A DNA stretch of 34,543 nt from Patescibacteria group bacterium (GTDB lineage: Bacteria; Patescibacteriota; Minisyncoccia; Phycocordibacterales; Zambryskibacteraceae), in NCBI GenBank assembly GCA_004322205.1, contig SCSN01000015.1:1-34543 (forward strand), read 5' to 3'. Of this stretch, positions 8,235 through 15,926 are shown piece by piece. Numbering within the stretch: the first letter of the stretch is position 1; each line of letters opens with the position of its first letter. The notes below the pieces were generated by a model. It made no database searches. It saw nothing but the letters and a program-made list of their open reading frames with translations, and was not told where the DNA came from. Position numbers and translations under genes: made by a program.

Positions 8235-9824
8235 TTGTTCACAGTCCTCACTTTCTTTTTTATTACATACCGCAAAAACCTCATATTTTACATTTCCCTC
8301 CAGACTCTCCACTCGCATGTCAGCGCGCTTTAGGATTTCGAGAAACTCTTCTTCGTAAGAACTTTCTGAAACAGCTAACTGAACCCGTTTTTGGATAAGC
8401 TTAGAAAGCATTTTCTGGTATCTCTCATCTTTTTTGTTTATAGAATAATCTTCAAAAATATCTTTGACCATGCTATACGGCAAGCGGTTGTAAACATACA
8501 TATTTTTTGAGGCGTAGAAAAGTTGAGCCGTACTAAAATCAGTGAGGATGCCAACTGAAGAGGGAATTTTATCCCTTAGCGCGAACAAGAAATCTGCCTC
8601 CCGTTTCTCTTTTTTGTATGTCAGAAATGTATTGTAGGTTGAGTTCGTGCCTACCAAGTGGCCGTTTATAAAAAATGGAATACAAAGTATAAGAAAAAGC
8701 GTTATTAGATATGAGACTTTTTCAGTAGCGAAATTTATTCCAACTTCCCCCGTTTTTTCATTTGACCCCCTGGCTCCAATTGCAAATAGTACAGAGAGGA
8801 TAATACTCCAAGCAAACAGTTCGTACCTGCCATAGATCATTTCCGAAAGCGGTTTGTCCGAGGAGAGTACGAATATCAACACAAGAGGCATCAGGATGAC
8901 AGCGAACGATATCTGTGGAGTGTAGTGGAGCCATAAGGATTTGAGTTGCCGCCGGTACTTGACAATAACGCCCAGGAGCGCCATTGCTGCAATAATTATT
9001 GCGAAGACCAGTTCGTCTCCGAGGAAAAGAAAATAATTTCCCAAGATTCCGAGTTTATTTGAGGATAGTTGGGTAGTGTCGATGGCATATCCTGTCCACA
9101 TAAAGTAAGTTGCCATGACAACAAGCCACAAAAGATAGTTTTTCAAAAACACTGTCGCTTGACGGCCGCCAACCTTCAATAATTTATGTCTCAAGTATAC
9201 GAAAACAATTATCGCACCAGCTATGATAAGGGCTTCTTCGCGAATCAGAAATAATAAATTGAAAAAAATAATTTGCTCCCAACGGCTCCGCTCAAAGATT
9301 ATGGATAGTATCAGTAGAATTAAGACAGGAGTCAGCAGTATGAGGGGTCGGAGGTCTGCGGTGGCGGTATGAATTGTGGCCGGGTATAGCGCATAAGCGG
9401 TGATGCCCCAGAGAAGAAGCTGATTGCGTGATTTTCTGTAAAGAAAAAACGCATAGAGGACGGGAGAAAAGAAGCCAATTGAATAGAAAATGAAAATAAG
9501 GACTGGGGAGTTAGTCACGGCATAGAGAGTTGCCGTAAAGTACTTAACCGGCTCAAAGTGAATACTCTGATGGATAGTGTCTACGCTTTCAATTCCTTTC
9601 ATGAGAAAAGTGTTTCGCCCGAAGCTATTCATAGAGTATCCAGTTTCTGCGTCAAAATTTGCGATTCTGGCGGCGAACTGCGCATAGAGTGTGTAATCAA
9701 CAGGCTCGTAAGCAAGCGCACGGTATTTGTAATAGGCAAAAATACTGGAGGCCAAAACCATCAAGGTAAATAAGCCAATAAAATAGAATCGTCTGTTTTT
9801 GATGAAATTAATTATTTTTTTCAT
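8205..9824 (-). CDS. DUF2079-like polytopic membrane protein
   Basis: 539 aa, ~10 hydrophobic segments; 'DYTLYAQFAARIANF...IHQSIHFEPVKYFTATLYAVTNSPVLIFI' and 'HTATADLRPL' resemble the DUF2079/GT-C-like pattern. Confidence 0.6.
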   Translation of the reverse strand: MKKIINFIKNRRFYFIGLFTLMVLASSIFAYYKYRALAYEPVDYTLYAQFAARIANFDAETGYSMNSFGRNTFLMKGIESVDTIHQSIHFEPVKYFTATLYAVTNSPVLIFIFYSIGFFSPVLYAFFLYRKSRNQLLLWGITAYALYPATIHTATADLRPLILLTPVLILLILSIIFERSRWEQIIFFNLLFLIREEALIIAGAIIVFVYLRHKLLKVGGRQATVFLKNYLLWLVVMATYFMWTGYAIDTTQLSSNKLGILGNYFLFLGDELVFAIIIAAMALLGVIVKYRRQLKSLWLHYTPQISFAVILMPLVLIFVLSSDKPLSEMIYGRYELFAWSIILSVLFAIGARGSNEKTGEVGINFATEKVSYLITLFLILCIPFFINGHLVGTNSTYNTFLTYKKEKREADFLFALRDKIPSSVGILTDFSTAQLFYASKNMYVYNRLPYSMVKDIFEDYSINKKDERYQKMLSKLIQKRVQLAVSESSYEEEFLEILKRADMRVESLEGNVKYEVFAVCNKKESEDCEQLKKELDYGK

Positions 9825-10536
9825 TTCTCTGTAAAGTGACCAGATAATGCGCGCCCCAAGCAGTCAGGGGTGTCTGCTCCAACCAGCTCTCAATCACGGC
9901 TAGAGGGCGGAGGATAATTTGGGGAGTGAAATCTGGGATGAAGGTGAAATACCGTATGTCAATAAGCTTTGCGGATTTGGTATTTGAGAAGAAAGAGTCC
10001 CTGATGAAAATCTCTTTGCCAGTGTCGAGATGTATTCTTTTTCGAAATATGTGTTTCAAGTAAAAAGAGAAGAGGGGATTTCTGATGCTCATCTCATGAA
10101 CAAAGATTATCCCGCCTGGCTTGGCAAGCCCGATCATGTTTTCCAAGGCCTTCTCTTGGTCTGCAACTGACGCAAGGTGGTGAAGCATGGTAATCGTGAA
10201 TACCACGTCAAATTTGTCCGGAAAAGGCGGCGCGAGAATATCACCTTGCAATATCTGATTTGCAATGGAGGGATTTTTGGCTCTAGCAGAGCGAACAAGG
10301 TTTCCCGACAAATCCAAACCGTAAACATTCTGAAAGCCATATCCCGAAAGCGCCTTTAGATGCTCTCCCGTCCCGCAACCGACGTCAAGTATACGCGCCG
10401 TCTTGTTGTAGAAGCCGAGGTCTTTAAGGCGTTCAAGCATAAGCCCCACCTTCTTTTCCGCGTAATACAAACGCATATGGAGAGGTATTTCCTTGTCGTA
10501 GTCTATCGTGTCGAAGTGGGTTTGAGAATCTTTCAT
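9808..10536 (-). CDS. Class I SAM-dependent methyltransferase
   Basis: 'ARILDVGCGTGEHLKALSGYGFQNVYGLDLSGNLVRSARAKNPS', 'FDVVFTITMLHHL', 'AKPGGIIFVHEMS'. Confidence 0.85.
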   Translation of the reverse strand: MKDSQTHFDTIDYDKEIPLHMRLYYAEKKVGLMLERLKDLGFYNKTARILDVGCGTGEHLKALSGYGFQNVYGLDLSGNLVRSARAKNPSIANQILQGDILAPPFPDKFDVVFTITMLHHLASVADQEKALENMIGLAKPGGIIFVHEMSIRNPLFSFYLKHIFRKRIHLDTGKEIFIRDSFFSNTKSAKLIDIRYFTFIPDFTPQIILRPLAVIESWLEQTPLTAWGAHYLVTLQRNEKNN

Positions 10537-10539
10537 AAC

Positions 10540-11121
10540 TTATTGAAATCTAAAGCTCTCGAGTATTCTTTTAAAGTCTTTTCTGATTTGGTCGTTTTTG
10601 CTTTTGTAGGTCACTTGGGTGGCTATGATTTTGCCTCTGTGTATTGTGACAACCGCGTCTGTCTCGTAAAGCCCGGACCAAGAATAGGAAAGAGCCGGTA
10701 CCCCGACAGCTGTCGGTTTAATATTTTTCACGTTTGCTCTGAAGTTTGGCCGTTTTTCGTCGCGTACCCAAGCTTCCAGGGAATTTATCCCAGCTCTTGG
10801 CTCGTGTATTTCGATTGTTATGGAAAAAGGCTTCTCACCTAACTTAGTTTCTTTTCCTTGGCTCTCCCGCGCCAGCTTGCGGTTTTCTGTGGCGTCTTCT
10901 TTGAGAACAATGACTCTAAGAATACTGTCTGCAGCCACTTTTTTTTCTTCAAGGGAGTAGTTGGTTGGGTAGCGGAAGGAAAATTTGAATTCCGGAGACT
11001 CAAAAGTCTTCTCAAGGGGATAGGAGATATTTTTCTTTTCTCCATCTATGATTTGCAGCATAAACCAAATGAGAACGGTGGCGATAAGAATGAAAACGGT
11101 TGCTTTTTTTGCGCTTACCAT
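10540..11121 (-). CDS. Hypothetical membrane-anchored protein (PsbP/DUF-like)
   Basis: N-terminal TM 'ATVFILIATVLIWFMLQII', then 'SPEFKFSFRYPTNYSLEEKK...VIVLKED...SLEAWVRDE'. Track start (11136) is TTG; ATG 11121 (MVSAKKATV) likely. TATAAT-like element on minus strand upstream. Confidence 0.55.
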   Translation of the reverse strand: MVSAKKATVFILIATVLIWFMLQIIDGEKKNISYPLEKTFESPEFKFSFRYPTNYSLEEKKVAADSILRVIVLKEDATENRKLARESQGKETKLGEKPFSITIEIHEPRAGINSLEAWVRDEKRPNFRANVKNIKPTAVGVPALSYSWSGLYETDAVVTIHRGKIIATQVTYKSKNDQIRKDFKRILESFRFQ

Positions 11122-11262
11122 CTTGTTGGTTACCAAAATTGCCGTGGTATTATATTGCGAGGAGTAAACATTTTCATTTCAAGTGGTGTCTCTTTCTTCG
11201 GTTTCGTTTTCGAGTTAAGGCGCCTACTCTCTGGATGGCGAGGAAGATTTTCTCTCTGATTA

Positions 11263-12537
11263 TTAGGTACCTGTAACCTGCGTACCCTCTCCGTGCCGGT
11301 TAACGAGAAATATCGAGATGGTTGCCATACATAACTTGGTAATTATTTGGGCGCTGATGATACCGACGATGCCGAAAGGGACAACCAGAGCCGCCATCAA
11401 GGCTATTCTAACTATATTGGAAATGCCGACCATAATATATTTTTCCTTTATTGCCATATATGCCTCCAGGTATGAGGTGTAGAAGATGCTGGCGCTTATG
11501 GGCAGAATTAGAGAGTAGAAGCGAGAAAATCCGACTGACTCTAAATATTGAGGAAAGAAGAGCTGATACAGAAACTTGGCAGCAAGCCAGTAAGCCACAG
11601 TTGTCAATGCGAGCACAAAGAGAAGCCGCAGTGATTTGTTGTGGATTTCCTTTTTGACAGACGGTATGTCTCTTTGAGCGAATTTGGGTATGGTCAGGAG
11701 CCCAATGTTGCGAAACAGAGCAATGACTTGATTCGGCACCGCCGTGGCAAAGGCATATACTGCCAGAGGCGCTCCTCCAAGAAAGTGGAAGAGCAGAACA
11801 CTGTCAACTTTGTCTCCGATTATCCCGAGAATATTTATAAGACTTAAGTGTTTCCCGTAGCTTATGCTTTTTTGCTCAAAATTATCATTCGGTCTGTGGA
11901 CCTTAAGAGTTCGCCAGTACAAGAAAAGTGTGATTGCGGTGTGAGATGCGAAATACGCCAGCACTATGGGAAGAACCCTGTCTGTTAGAATCAAAATTGC
12001 AAATATCAAAACTGAAGTGAAACCTGCCTTGAGCGCACCGTAGAGAGATATTCTTCTGAAATCTCTCTTGCCGTTAAGAAATGAAAGGTAAAGCGAAGCG
12101 CTGTTAAGAATAGGGGTAAGCAGGCCAACTGCTACAAGCGACAATCCAAGCACCGGGTTTCCATTGGCTAAGTAGTAGAAGGCGCCGACCAACGAAATGG
12201 CGGTTGCCGGCAGACTCCAGCGCAGACTCATCCAAAAACTCTTGCGCAGGATGCCCTCGAAGTTTCTGGCGACAGACTGCATTACGGCGTTGCCCAGCCC
12301 CGTAAGAGAGAATGCCCCGATAATTGATGCTAAAGAGAGAATGTATTTGTAATTTCCGAAATTTTCCTTTGAGACGAGATTGGCAAAGGCAATAGCCAGC
12401 AAGAAAGCGAACAACGAATAGAAAAACTGGTTTAATGTCAGCCAAAAACCGCCCTTGGTGGCGTAGACCATGTCGGTTTTGGTGAACTGTTCGCTCCAGC
12501 GAAGGAGGTTGTATGTTTTTTTCCTGAAAAATTGCAT
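11263..12537 (-). CDS. Polysaccharide/oligosaccharide flippase family (Wzx-like, MOP superfamily)
   Basis: Polytopic; 'GGFWLTLNQFFYSLFAFLLAIAFANLVSKENFGNYKYILSLASIIGAFSLTGLGNAVMQSVAR' is typical of Wzx N-termini. The first 19 residues of the track ORF are encoded by a repeat-like element; ATG 12537 (MQFFRKK) is the likely start. Confidence 0.85.
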   Translation of the reverse strand: MQFFRKKTYNLLRWSEQFTKTDMVYATKGGFWLTLNQFFYSLFAFLLAIAFANLVSKENFGNYKYILSLASIIGAFSLTGLGNAVMQSVARNFEGILRKSFWMSLRWSLPATAISLVGAFYYLANGNPVLGLSLVAVGLLTPILNSASLYLSFLNGKRDFRRISLYGALKAGFTSVLIFAILILTDRVLPIVLAYFASHTAITLFLYWRTLKVHRPNDNFEQKSISYGKHLSLINILGIIGDKVDSVLLFHFLGGAPLAVYAFATAVPNQVIALFRNIGLLTIPKFAQRDIPSVKKEIHNKSLRLLFVLALTTVAYWLAAKFLYQLFFPQYLESVGFSRFYSLILPISASIFYTSYLEAYMAIKEKYIMVGISNIVRIALMAALVVPFGIVGIISAQIITKLCMATISIFLVNRHGEGTQVTGT

Positions 12538-12539
12538 TG

Positions 12540-12596
12540 ACGTCAATCCTTCGACTTTGCTCAAGATTGACACTGAGCCTGTCGAATGTGTCAATA
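12540..12596. repeat. Dispersed-repeat-like palindromic element upstream of the flippase
   Basis: ATTGACGTCAAT palindrome (12536-12547), TTCGAC...GTCGAA (12550-12555/12581-12586) and ATTGACAC...GTGTCAAT (12566-12573/12588-12595). Sequence resembles the widespread 'CTTCGACT..GCTCA...CACTGAGCCTGTCGAA' intergenic repeat type. Confidence 0.5.
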
Positions 12597-12791
12597 CTAT
12601 CTAATTTCTTGTCCCGTTGCTAGCGGCAGAGTTTGTTTGTGGTATAGTGATGAACATCATTTATGAATCCCTTTAGGAATCAATCAGTTAGGAATTTGAA
12701 ATAGGGATTAAAATGTTTGTATGAAAGTCGAATACGTAACTTTATTGAAAGCTAACTACGGAAATCTGAAGATTTCCTGGCTCTAAACGGG

Positions 12792-14978
12792 ATGGAGAAG
12801 TATCTCAAGAGAGTTATTTACGCCGGTCTGTTTACTGTTCCTTTCATCCCCTTTCTAGTGACAGGCCCGCTTCTCTTTCCCTTTATCACCGGTAAGGCTT
12901 TTGCTTTTCGCATCATTGTTGAAGTCATCTTTGTTGTTTGGCTCACTTTGGCCCTTCGGGACGGGTCATTTCGTCCCAAGCGCTCGTGGTTAATTGCCGC
13001 CTTTGCGCTGTTTGTGGTCGTAGTTGGTCTCGCTGATCTCTTCGGTGTTGCGCCATACAAGAGCTTTTGGAGCAACTACGAACGGATGGAGGGATATGTC
13101 ACTATCCTTCATCTCTTCGCCTATTTTGTTGTAGCGGTCTCTGTTCTCACTAGAGAAATACTCTGGCGCCGGCTCTTTGCGGTTTGGGTTGGATCGAGCG
13201 TTCTCATGACCTTATACGGTCTTGCCCAACTGGCCGGTAAAGTTGCCATCAACCAAGGAGGAGTGCGTGTTGACGGCAGGCTGGGCAACGCCACATATCT
13301 GGCGGTCTATCTTCTCTCTAATATTTTTTTGACGCTTTATCTCTATGTTCGATCGGACAATCGAAAGAAAGCACTTTACTGGTTCGTACCTGCCATTCTC
13401 CTCCAGCTCTACATTCTCTACTTCACTGCTACTCGCGGCGCTATCCTCGGACTCATTGGTGGTCTTATCGTGGGGGCTCTCCTGATTGCCGTTCGTGAGC
13501 GGCGCGACGTCGCATTGAGAACTGTCTCGGTCGGCCTGCTTACTCTGGTGGTGCTTGCAGTTTCCGGATTTTTCGCTTTTCGGGTGACTGATTTGGTCAG
13601 AAAAAACCCCGTTCTCTCTCGCTTCAGCGCCATTTCGTTTGAGGATGCTAAAAAACAGGCTCGCTACTATATCTGGCCCATGGCACTCAAGGGAATCAAG
13701 GAGCGGCCTCTTCTCGGCTGGGGGCAGGAAAACTTCAGTTTCGTCTTCAACAAGTACTACCACCCCAAACTCTACAACCAAGAGCAGTGGTTTGACCGCG
13801 TCCACAACTCACCGCTGGACTGGTTTATTGCGGCAGGCTTCTTTGGTTTCTTGTTGTATCTCTCATTTTTTGTTTTGGCTCTCTGGTATCTCTGGCGAAA
13901 GGGCGAGAAGTTTTCGGTTGGTGAACGCGCCGTCTTGACAGGTTTTTTGGCTGCCTATTTTTTTCAAAATCTCTTTGTCTTCGATAACTTGGTGAGTTAT
14001 ACCCTCTTTTTTACCGTTCTTGCTTACATCCACTGCCGGATTGCCGACAGAGCGGTTCTTTCTACCGTACCGGTTCTCCCGCCGCGGTCAACTGCCATTG
14101 CCGCCGCCTTTCTGACGCTTGCTCTTACCGGCTCGCTCTACATGGTAGTTGTCAAACCCGCTCTCGCCGGCAGCACTCTTATCCAAGCAATGGCGCGAGT
14201 GCGGGCACAGCTGTCTGGGCAGCCAGAGCTCCTAGAGCAGTCGCTTGATTACTTCCGAAAGGCTCTCTCTTACAATACTCTTGGCAATGGAGAGATCCGA
14301 GAACAGCTTGCCATTACCTCCGGGATTTTCTTTACGGAGTCAGTGCCGCAGGAGTTGCGGCAGGAGTATTTTGCGCTTGCCCAAACCGAACTCAACAAAC
14401 AAGGAGAACAGTCAGAGAACGATCCCCGTTACCACCTCCTCTACGGTTCATTTTTGCTGCGGGCGGGGTTTGCGGATAGAGCCTTAGAGAGTTTCCAGAA
14501 AGCTCACAGCCTCTCGCCAGCAAAGCAAACAGTTTTTTTTGACATGGCGTCGGTCTATCTGGCAATCGGGCAGCCGCAGAAAGCACTGCTGCTTCTGGAA
14601 GAGGCCTACAATCTCGAGCCGGATTACCAGCTCGCCCGAGTGTACTACGCGGTGGCGGCAATCTACAACAAAAAGTTTTCTTTGGCGGAAGATCTTCTTT
14701 CGAAGATTCCGCCGGAGGATGTTGCTTCGGATGTGCGTATTGTCAATGCTTATGCCGACAACGGTCAGTTTCGGAAGCTGCTGCCCCTCTTTCTGACTCG
14801 GCTTCAGCGGAACCCCGACGATCCTCAAAACAACCTTTCCTTGGCGGCGTTATATTTGGAGCTTGGCGAGCGGCAAAAGTCGCTTGAAGTTTTGGAGCGC
14901 TTGAAGCAAAGGAAACCTGAAATGAAAGACCAAATTGATTTTTACATCAAGGAAATTCAGGCGGGGAGGAAACCGTAG
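12792..14978 (+). CDS. O-antigen ligase / Wzy-like polymerase with C-terminal TPR domain
   Basis: ~10+ TM helices; 'RVDGRLGNATYLAVYLL', 'TATRGAILGLIGG', 'LLGWGQENFSFVFNKYYHPKLYNQEQWFDRVHNSPLDWFIAAGFFGFLLYLSFF' is the Wzy/ligase signature; C-terminal TPR repeats ('DRALESFQKAHSLSPAKQ...QKALLLLEEAYNLEPDYQLARVYYAVAAIY'). Confidence 0.88.
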   Translation: MEKYLKRVIYAGLFTVPFIPFLVTGPLLFPFITGKAFAFRIIVEVIFVVWLTLALRDGSFRPKRSWLIAAFALFVVVVGLADLFGVAPYKSFWSNYERMEGYVTILHLFAYFVVAVSVLTREILWRRLFAVWVGSSVLMTLYGLAQLAGKVAINQGGVRVDGRLGNATYLAVYLLSNIFLTLYLYVRSDNRKKALYWFVPAILLQLYILYFTATRGAILGLIGGLIVGALLIAVRERRDVALRTVSVGLLTLVVLAVSGFFAFRVTDLVRKNPVLSRFSAISFEDAKKQARYYIWPMALKGIKERPLLGWGQENFSFVFNKYYHPKLYNQEQWFDRVHNSPLDWFIAAGFFGFLLYLSFFVLALWYLWRKGEKFSVGERAVLTGFLAAYFFQNLFVFDNLVSYTLFFTVLAYIHCRIADRAVLSTVPVLPPRSTAIAAAFLTLALTGSLYMVVVKPALAGSTLIQAMARVRAQLSGQPELLEQSLDYFRKALSYNTLGNGEIREQLAITSGIFFTESVPQELRQEYFALAQTELNKQGEQSENDPRYHLLYGSFLLRAGFADRALESFQKAHSLSPAKQTVFFDMASVYLAIGQPQKALLLLEEAYNLEPDYQLARVYYAVAAIYNKKFSLAEDLLSKIPPEDVASDVRIVNAYADNGQFRKLLPLFLTRLQRNPDDPQNNLSLAALYLELGERQKSLEVLERLKQRKPEMKDQIDFYIKEIQAGRKP

Positions 14979-15158
14979 TGTAGCTGACGACCAATGACCA
15001 ACCCCAAACGAATCCGCAAACCGGCGGATCGGTGCGGAGCAGACGACTAACGACCGATGTCAGCAAGTTTTTATGCTCAAAATTTTAAGTGGCAAGCACC
15101 TAATAATAATTCGCCTTTCAGTTTTGTTTACATTGATTTTGGGTTAGCAGTTATCCCC

Positions 15159-15186
15159 TTGACATTGCCCGGCTATTTGCTATACT
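15159..15186 (+). promoter_or_regulatory. Sigma70-type promoter
   Basis: TTGACA (15159-15164), 16-nt spacer, TATACT (15181-15186). Confidence 0.7.
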
Positions 15187-15192
15187 TGCGGT

Positions 15193-15265
15193 CGTGAGTT
15201 AGCGCGTGCTAGCTCCAAGCGAACGAATGTCTGCGTAAGCCCCCGCCTCGGCGGGGGTTTGCGTT
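15193..15265 (+). ncRNA. Candidate small RNA (~75 nt) between consensus promoter and intrinsic terminator
   Basis: No ORF; hairpin GAGTTAGC-gcgt-GCTAGCTC (15196-15215, one G.U) then terminator CCCCCGCC-tc-GGCGGGGG (15240-15257) + T-rich tail. Confidence 0.55.
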
Positions 15266-15268
15266 TTT
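15240..15268 (+). terminator. Intrinsic terminator
   Basis: CCCCCGCC (15240-15247) / GGCGGGGG (15250-15257) followed by TTTGCGTTTTT. Confidence 0.75.
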
Positions 15269-15359
15269 ACCCTGTTAAATGTGCGCTCGGCGGGACCTTG
15301 TGAAGTGTGATTTAGCGGGTTAAATCATTTACAAAAAGCGCCAAGAGGTTAGTATAAAA

Positions 15360-15480
15360 GCATATTGCGCTTGGTCGTGGCTAGCGGACGCACTCACATA
15401 GATATTCGTTTGGAGCCAGCCCCGCTAGCCGCGAGCGAACACAATGCCATTTTGTCCGTAAGGTGTAAGCTGTACAGTCA
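15360..15480 (+). ncRNA. Second candidate structured RNA, apparently related to the first
   Basis: 12-bp stem CGTGGCTAGCGG (15376-15387) / CCGCTAGCCGCG (15422-15433, one G.U); shares ordered blocks GGTCGTG, TAGCG, GCTAGC, AGCGAAC, AATG, CGTAAG with 15190-15238; TTTACA (15328-15333)/TAGTAT (15350-15355) possible promoter. 3' end not determinable. Confidence 0.4.
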
Positions 15481-15652
15481 CAAAATCGAGCACCCAGCAC
15501 CTGCTTAATTATTTTGTTTCTTTAGGTTCGGTTTTTTACGATATTTTTACTCTTTTTTGTTAATCATCTCTGCTTTTGTAGGTGCTGGGTTTCGCAAAAA
15601 TTTTTGCAAAATTTTATCGCTCAAGTTATCCACAGTTTTGTTTCAAAAATTG

Positions 15653-15680
15653 TTGTTTGTAAATGCGGACTATATGATAA
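15653..15680 (+). promoter_or_regulatory. Putative promoter for the basic micro-ORF
   Basis: TTGTTT followed ~17-20 nt later by TATGATAAT. Confidence 0.45.
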
Positions 15681-15786
15681 TGAATGAGTGGTCGAGTAAC
15701 TGCGCGTCGCATTCCCACTCGCGACGCTGCCAGAACTACGTTAGCAAGATAATTTCTCCGTGTGCAGTGTGCGCACACCAACGAAA

Positions 15787-15852
15787 ATGGCAAAAAGAAG
15801 GAAGGCAGCAAAGAAATCTCCTCGAAAGTCTTCACGCAGAAGAAGGAGATAG
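15787..15852 (+). CDS. 21-aa highly basic micropeptide MAKRRKAAKKSPRKSSRRRRR (not in supplied ORF track)
   Basis: Direct translation from ATG 15787 to TAG 15852; promoter-like sequence upstream and a perfect palindromic terminator 18 nt after the stop. Confidence 0.6.
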   Translation: MAKRRKAAKKSPRKSSRRRRR

Positions 15853-15869
15853 TCCTTGACGTCTCTCAA

Positions 15870-15900
15870 CTGCCCCCGCCATGGCGGGGGCAGTTTCTTT
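15870..15900 (+). terminator. Intrinsic terminator, perfect 24-nt palindrome
   Basis: CTGCCCCCGCCATGGCGGGGGCAG (15870-15893) followed by TTTCTTTTG. Confidence 0.8.
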
Positions 15901-15926
15901 TGTGCTAGAATGCCCAGGCGCTTTGT

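Noticed and set aside
10360-10842. 160-aa plus-strand ORF
   Set aside because: Crosses antisense over the methyltransferase and hypothetical membrane protein genes; no domain.
13212-13805. 197-aa minus-strand ORF
   Set aside because: Antisense to the O-antigen ligase membrane domain; no domain signature.
15686-15727. Possible third copy of the tandem RNA motif (GGTCG..., GCGTCGC/GCGACGC hairpin)
   Set aside because: Shares only GGTCG with the two RNA candidates; the AGCGAAC and CGTAAG blocks are missing, so treated only as a 5' UTR hairpin of the micro-ORF.
15557-15859. 100-aa ORF in the track over the intergenic island
   Set aside because: Low-complexity, out of frame with the basic micro-ORF and spans promoter-like and hairpin sequences; unlikely to be a protein.
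14979-15926. tRNA, tmRNA, RNase P or SRP RNA in the intergenic island
   Set aside because: No T-arm GTTCRANTC, acceptor stem, tmRNA ends, or SRP/RNase P signature motifs found.
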